From: Saprospiraceae bacterium
Lineage (GTDB): Bacteria > Bacteroidota > Bacteroidia > Chitinophagales > Saprospiraceae
Direction of reading: 5' to 3'
Assembly (NCBI GenBank): GCA_025455635.1
Contig: JALOMF010000303.1
Location: 1-6,057, forward strand
Length of the DNA stretch: 6,057 nucleotides
Each line of letters begins with the position of its first letter. Within the stretch, counting starts at the first letter, position 1. Shown here piece by piece: positions 5,371-6,057 of the stretch. The notes beneath the pieces were generated by a model. That model was given only the letters and a program-made list of their open reading frames with translations. It was not told the DNA's origin and did not search any database. The position numbers and the translations under genes are program-made.

Positions 5371-6057
5371 GTGGCAAAACAGCGCACCGACGACCTACTC
5401 CAACTCATCCGCACCCTGACACAGGGCGAAAAGCGGCAGTTCCGGCTGTTTGCGAAGCGCAACTCGTCGTCGGACGACCTGCTGTTCCTGCAGTTGTTCG
5501 ATGTGTTGGACAAAAAAGGCGAGTACGACGAGGCGGCCATTTTGAAGAAAATACCCACGCTGAAAAAGGAGCAGCTGCCCAACCTCAAGGCGCACCTCTA
5601 TGGCCAATTGTTGACCAGCCTTCGGCTGCTGGGGCGCGGGCGCAATGAGGACATCCTTCTACGGGAAAACATTGACTACGCTCACGTTCTCTACGACAAG
5701 GGCCTCTACCGCCAAGCCTTGGATTTATTGGCAAAAAACAAGGAAAAAGCCCTGGCCGGGGAGTTCAAATCGCTGGCGCTGGAGATGCTGGAATTCGAGA
5801 AACTCATCGAAGGGCAGTACATTACGAGGAGCATCGAGGGGCGGGCGCAGGAACTGGCGGAACAGACGCTGGCCATCAGCAGGGCGCTGTCGCAGACGCA
5901 CGAGTTCTCCAACCTGGCGCTCCAGATGTACGGAATGTACCTGAAATTTGGCTTCGTGCGCAACGAGCGGGACTACTATTTCGTGAAGGAGTTTTTCAGC
6001 GCCCGTTTGCCGCAGGCGAAATTCGAGGAACTGGATTTCACGGGTCGGGTCTATTTC
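5371..6057 (+). CDS. Bacteroidetes-type helical protein of unknown function, GTG start, 3' end outside window
   Basis: Translation from GTG 5371 is open for 229 codons to the window edge, beginning (M/V)AKQRTDDLLQLIRTLTQGEKR. Only GTG or similar starts are available, because no ATG occurs in this frame between the upstream stop at 5233 and the coding region. GTG 5371 is preferred over GTG 5338, which lies inside an inverted repeat arm. I recall similar hypothetical proteins starting MAKQ in Saprospiraceae-like genomes, but know no function. The visible part is almost all amphipathic helix: an N-terminal KRQFRLFAKRNSS segment (21-33), and LYDKGLYRQALDLLAKNKEKA (107-127), which looks like a TPR helix pair. 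There is no signal peptide and no membrane segment, so it is probably cytoplasmic. It is divergent from leuA and probably unrelated to leucine synthesis. Confidence 0.85.
   Translation, partial: MAKQRTDDLLQLIRTLTQGEKRQFRLFAKRNSSSDDLLFLQLFDVLDKKGEYDEAAILKKIPTLKKEQLPNLKAHLYGQLLTSLRLLGRGRNEDILLRENIDYAHVLYDKGLYRQALDLLAKNKEKALAGEFKSLALEMLEFEKLIEGQYITRSIEGRAQELAEQTLAISRALSQTHEFSNLALQMYGMYLKFGFVRNERDYYFVKEFFSARLPQAKFEELDFTGRVYF

Overview
The window looks like a chromosomal stretch from a Bacteroidetes bacterium, possibly Saprospiraceae-like. This is inferred from four things. The leu genes are GC-rich and have Bacteroidetes-like protein sequences. No start codon has a Shine-Dalgarno sequence. TAnnTTTG-type promoter candidates are present. 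The rightmost gene resembles a hypothetical family I recall only from that phylum. The assignment rests on recognition, not on a search.

Layout. Positions 5018 down to 1 (minus strand) hold a leucine biosynthesis operon in the order leuA (5018-3855), leuC (3629-2235), an unrelated AT-rich small gene (2202-1681), leuD (1621-1010) and leuB (898 to beyond position 1). LeuA makes 2-isopropylmalate from 2-oxoisovalerate and acetyl-CoA. LeuC and LeuD form the isomerase that converts it to 3-isopropylmalate. LeuB oxidises that to the immediate precursor of 2-oxoisocaproate, which is transaminated to leucine. On the plus strand, a partial gene for a protein of unknown function starts at GTG 5371 and runs off the right edge. 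It is divergent from leuA across about 350 bp.

Main observations. (1) leuB is broken by a perfect 7-bp tandem duplication (TGTCAGT twice, 478-491). Removing one copy restores an uninterrupted LeuB with all catalytic residues to the window edge, so this is either a very recent mutation, a reversible switch, or a sequence error. (2) The leuA-leuC gap holds a symmetric 169-bp array of four 20-nt repeat units (3689-3857). They are arranged as nested inverted pairs, and each pair matches at two positions where the two pairs differ. The outermost unit contains the leuA stop codon. (3) The gene between leuC and leuD has much lower GC than its neighbours and an R-x4-H motif typical of HEPN domains, which suggests insertion of a foreign gene into a housekeeping operon. 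(4) LeuA is a short form without the C-terminal leucine-sensing domain. (5) Four of the five non-coding gaps contain a strong inverted repeat, each of different sequence. One of these hairpins ends six bases before the leuA start codon.

No RNA genes, CRISPR arrays, transposase genes or clear intrinsic terminators were seen.
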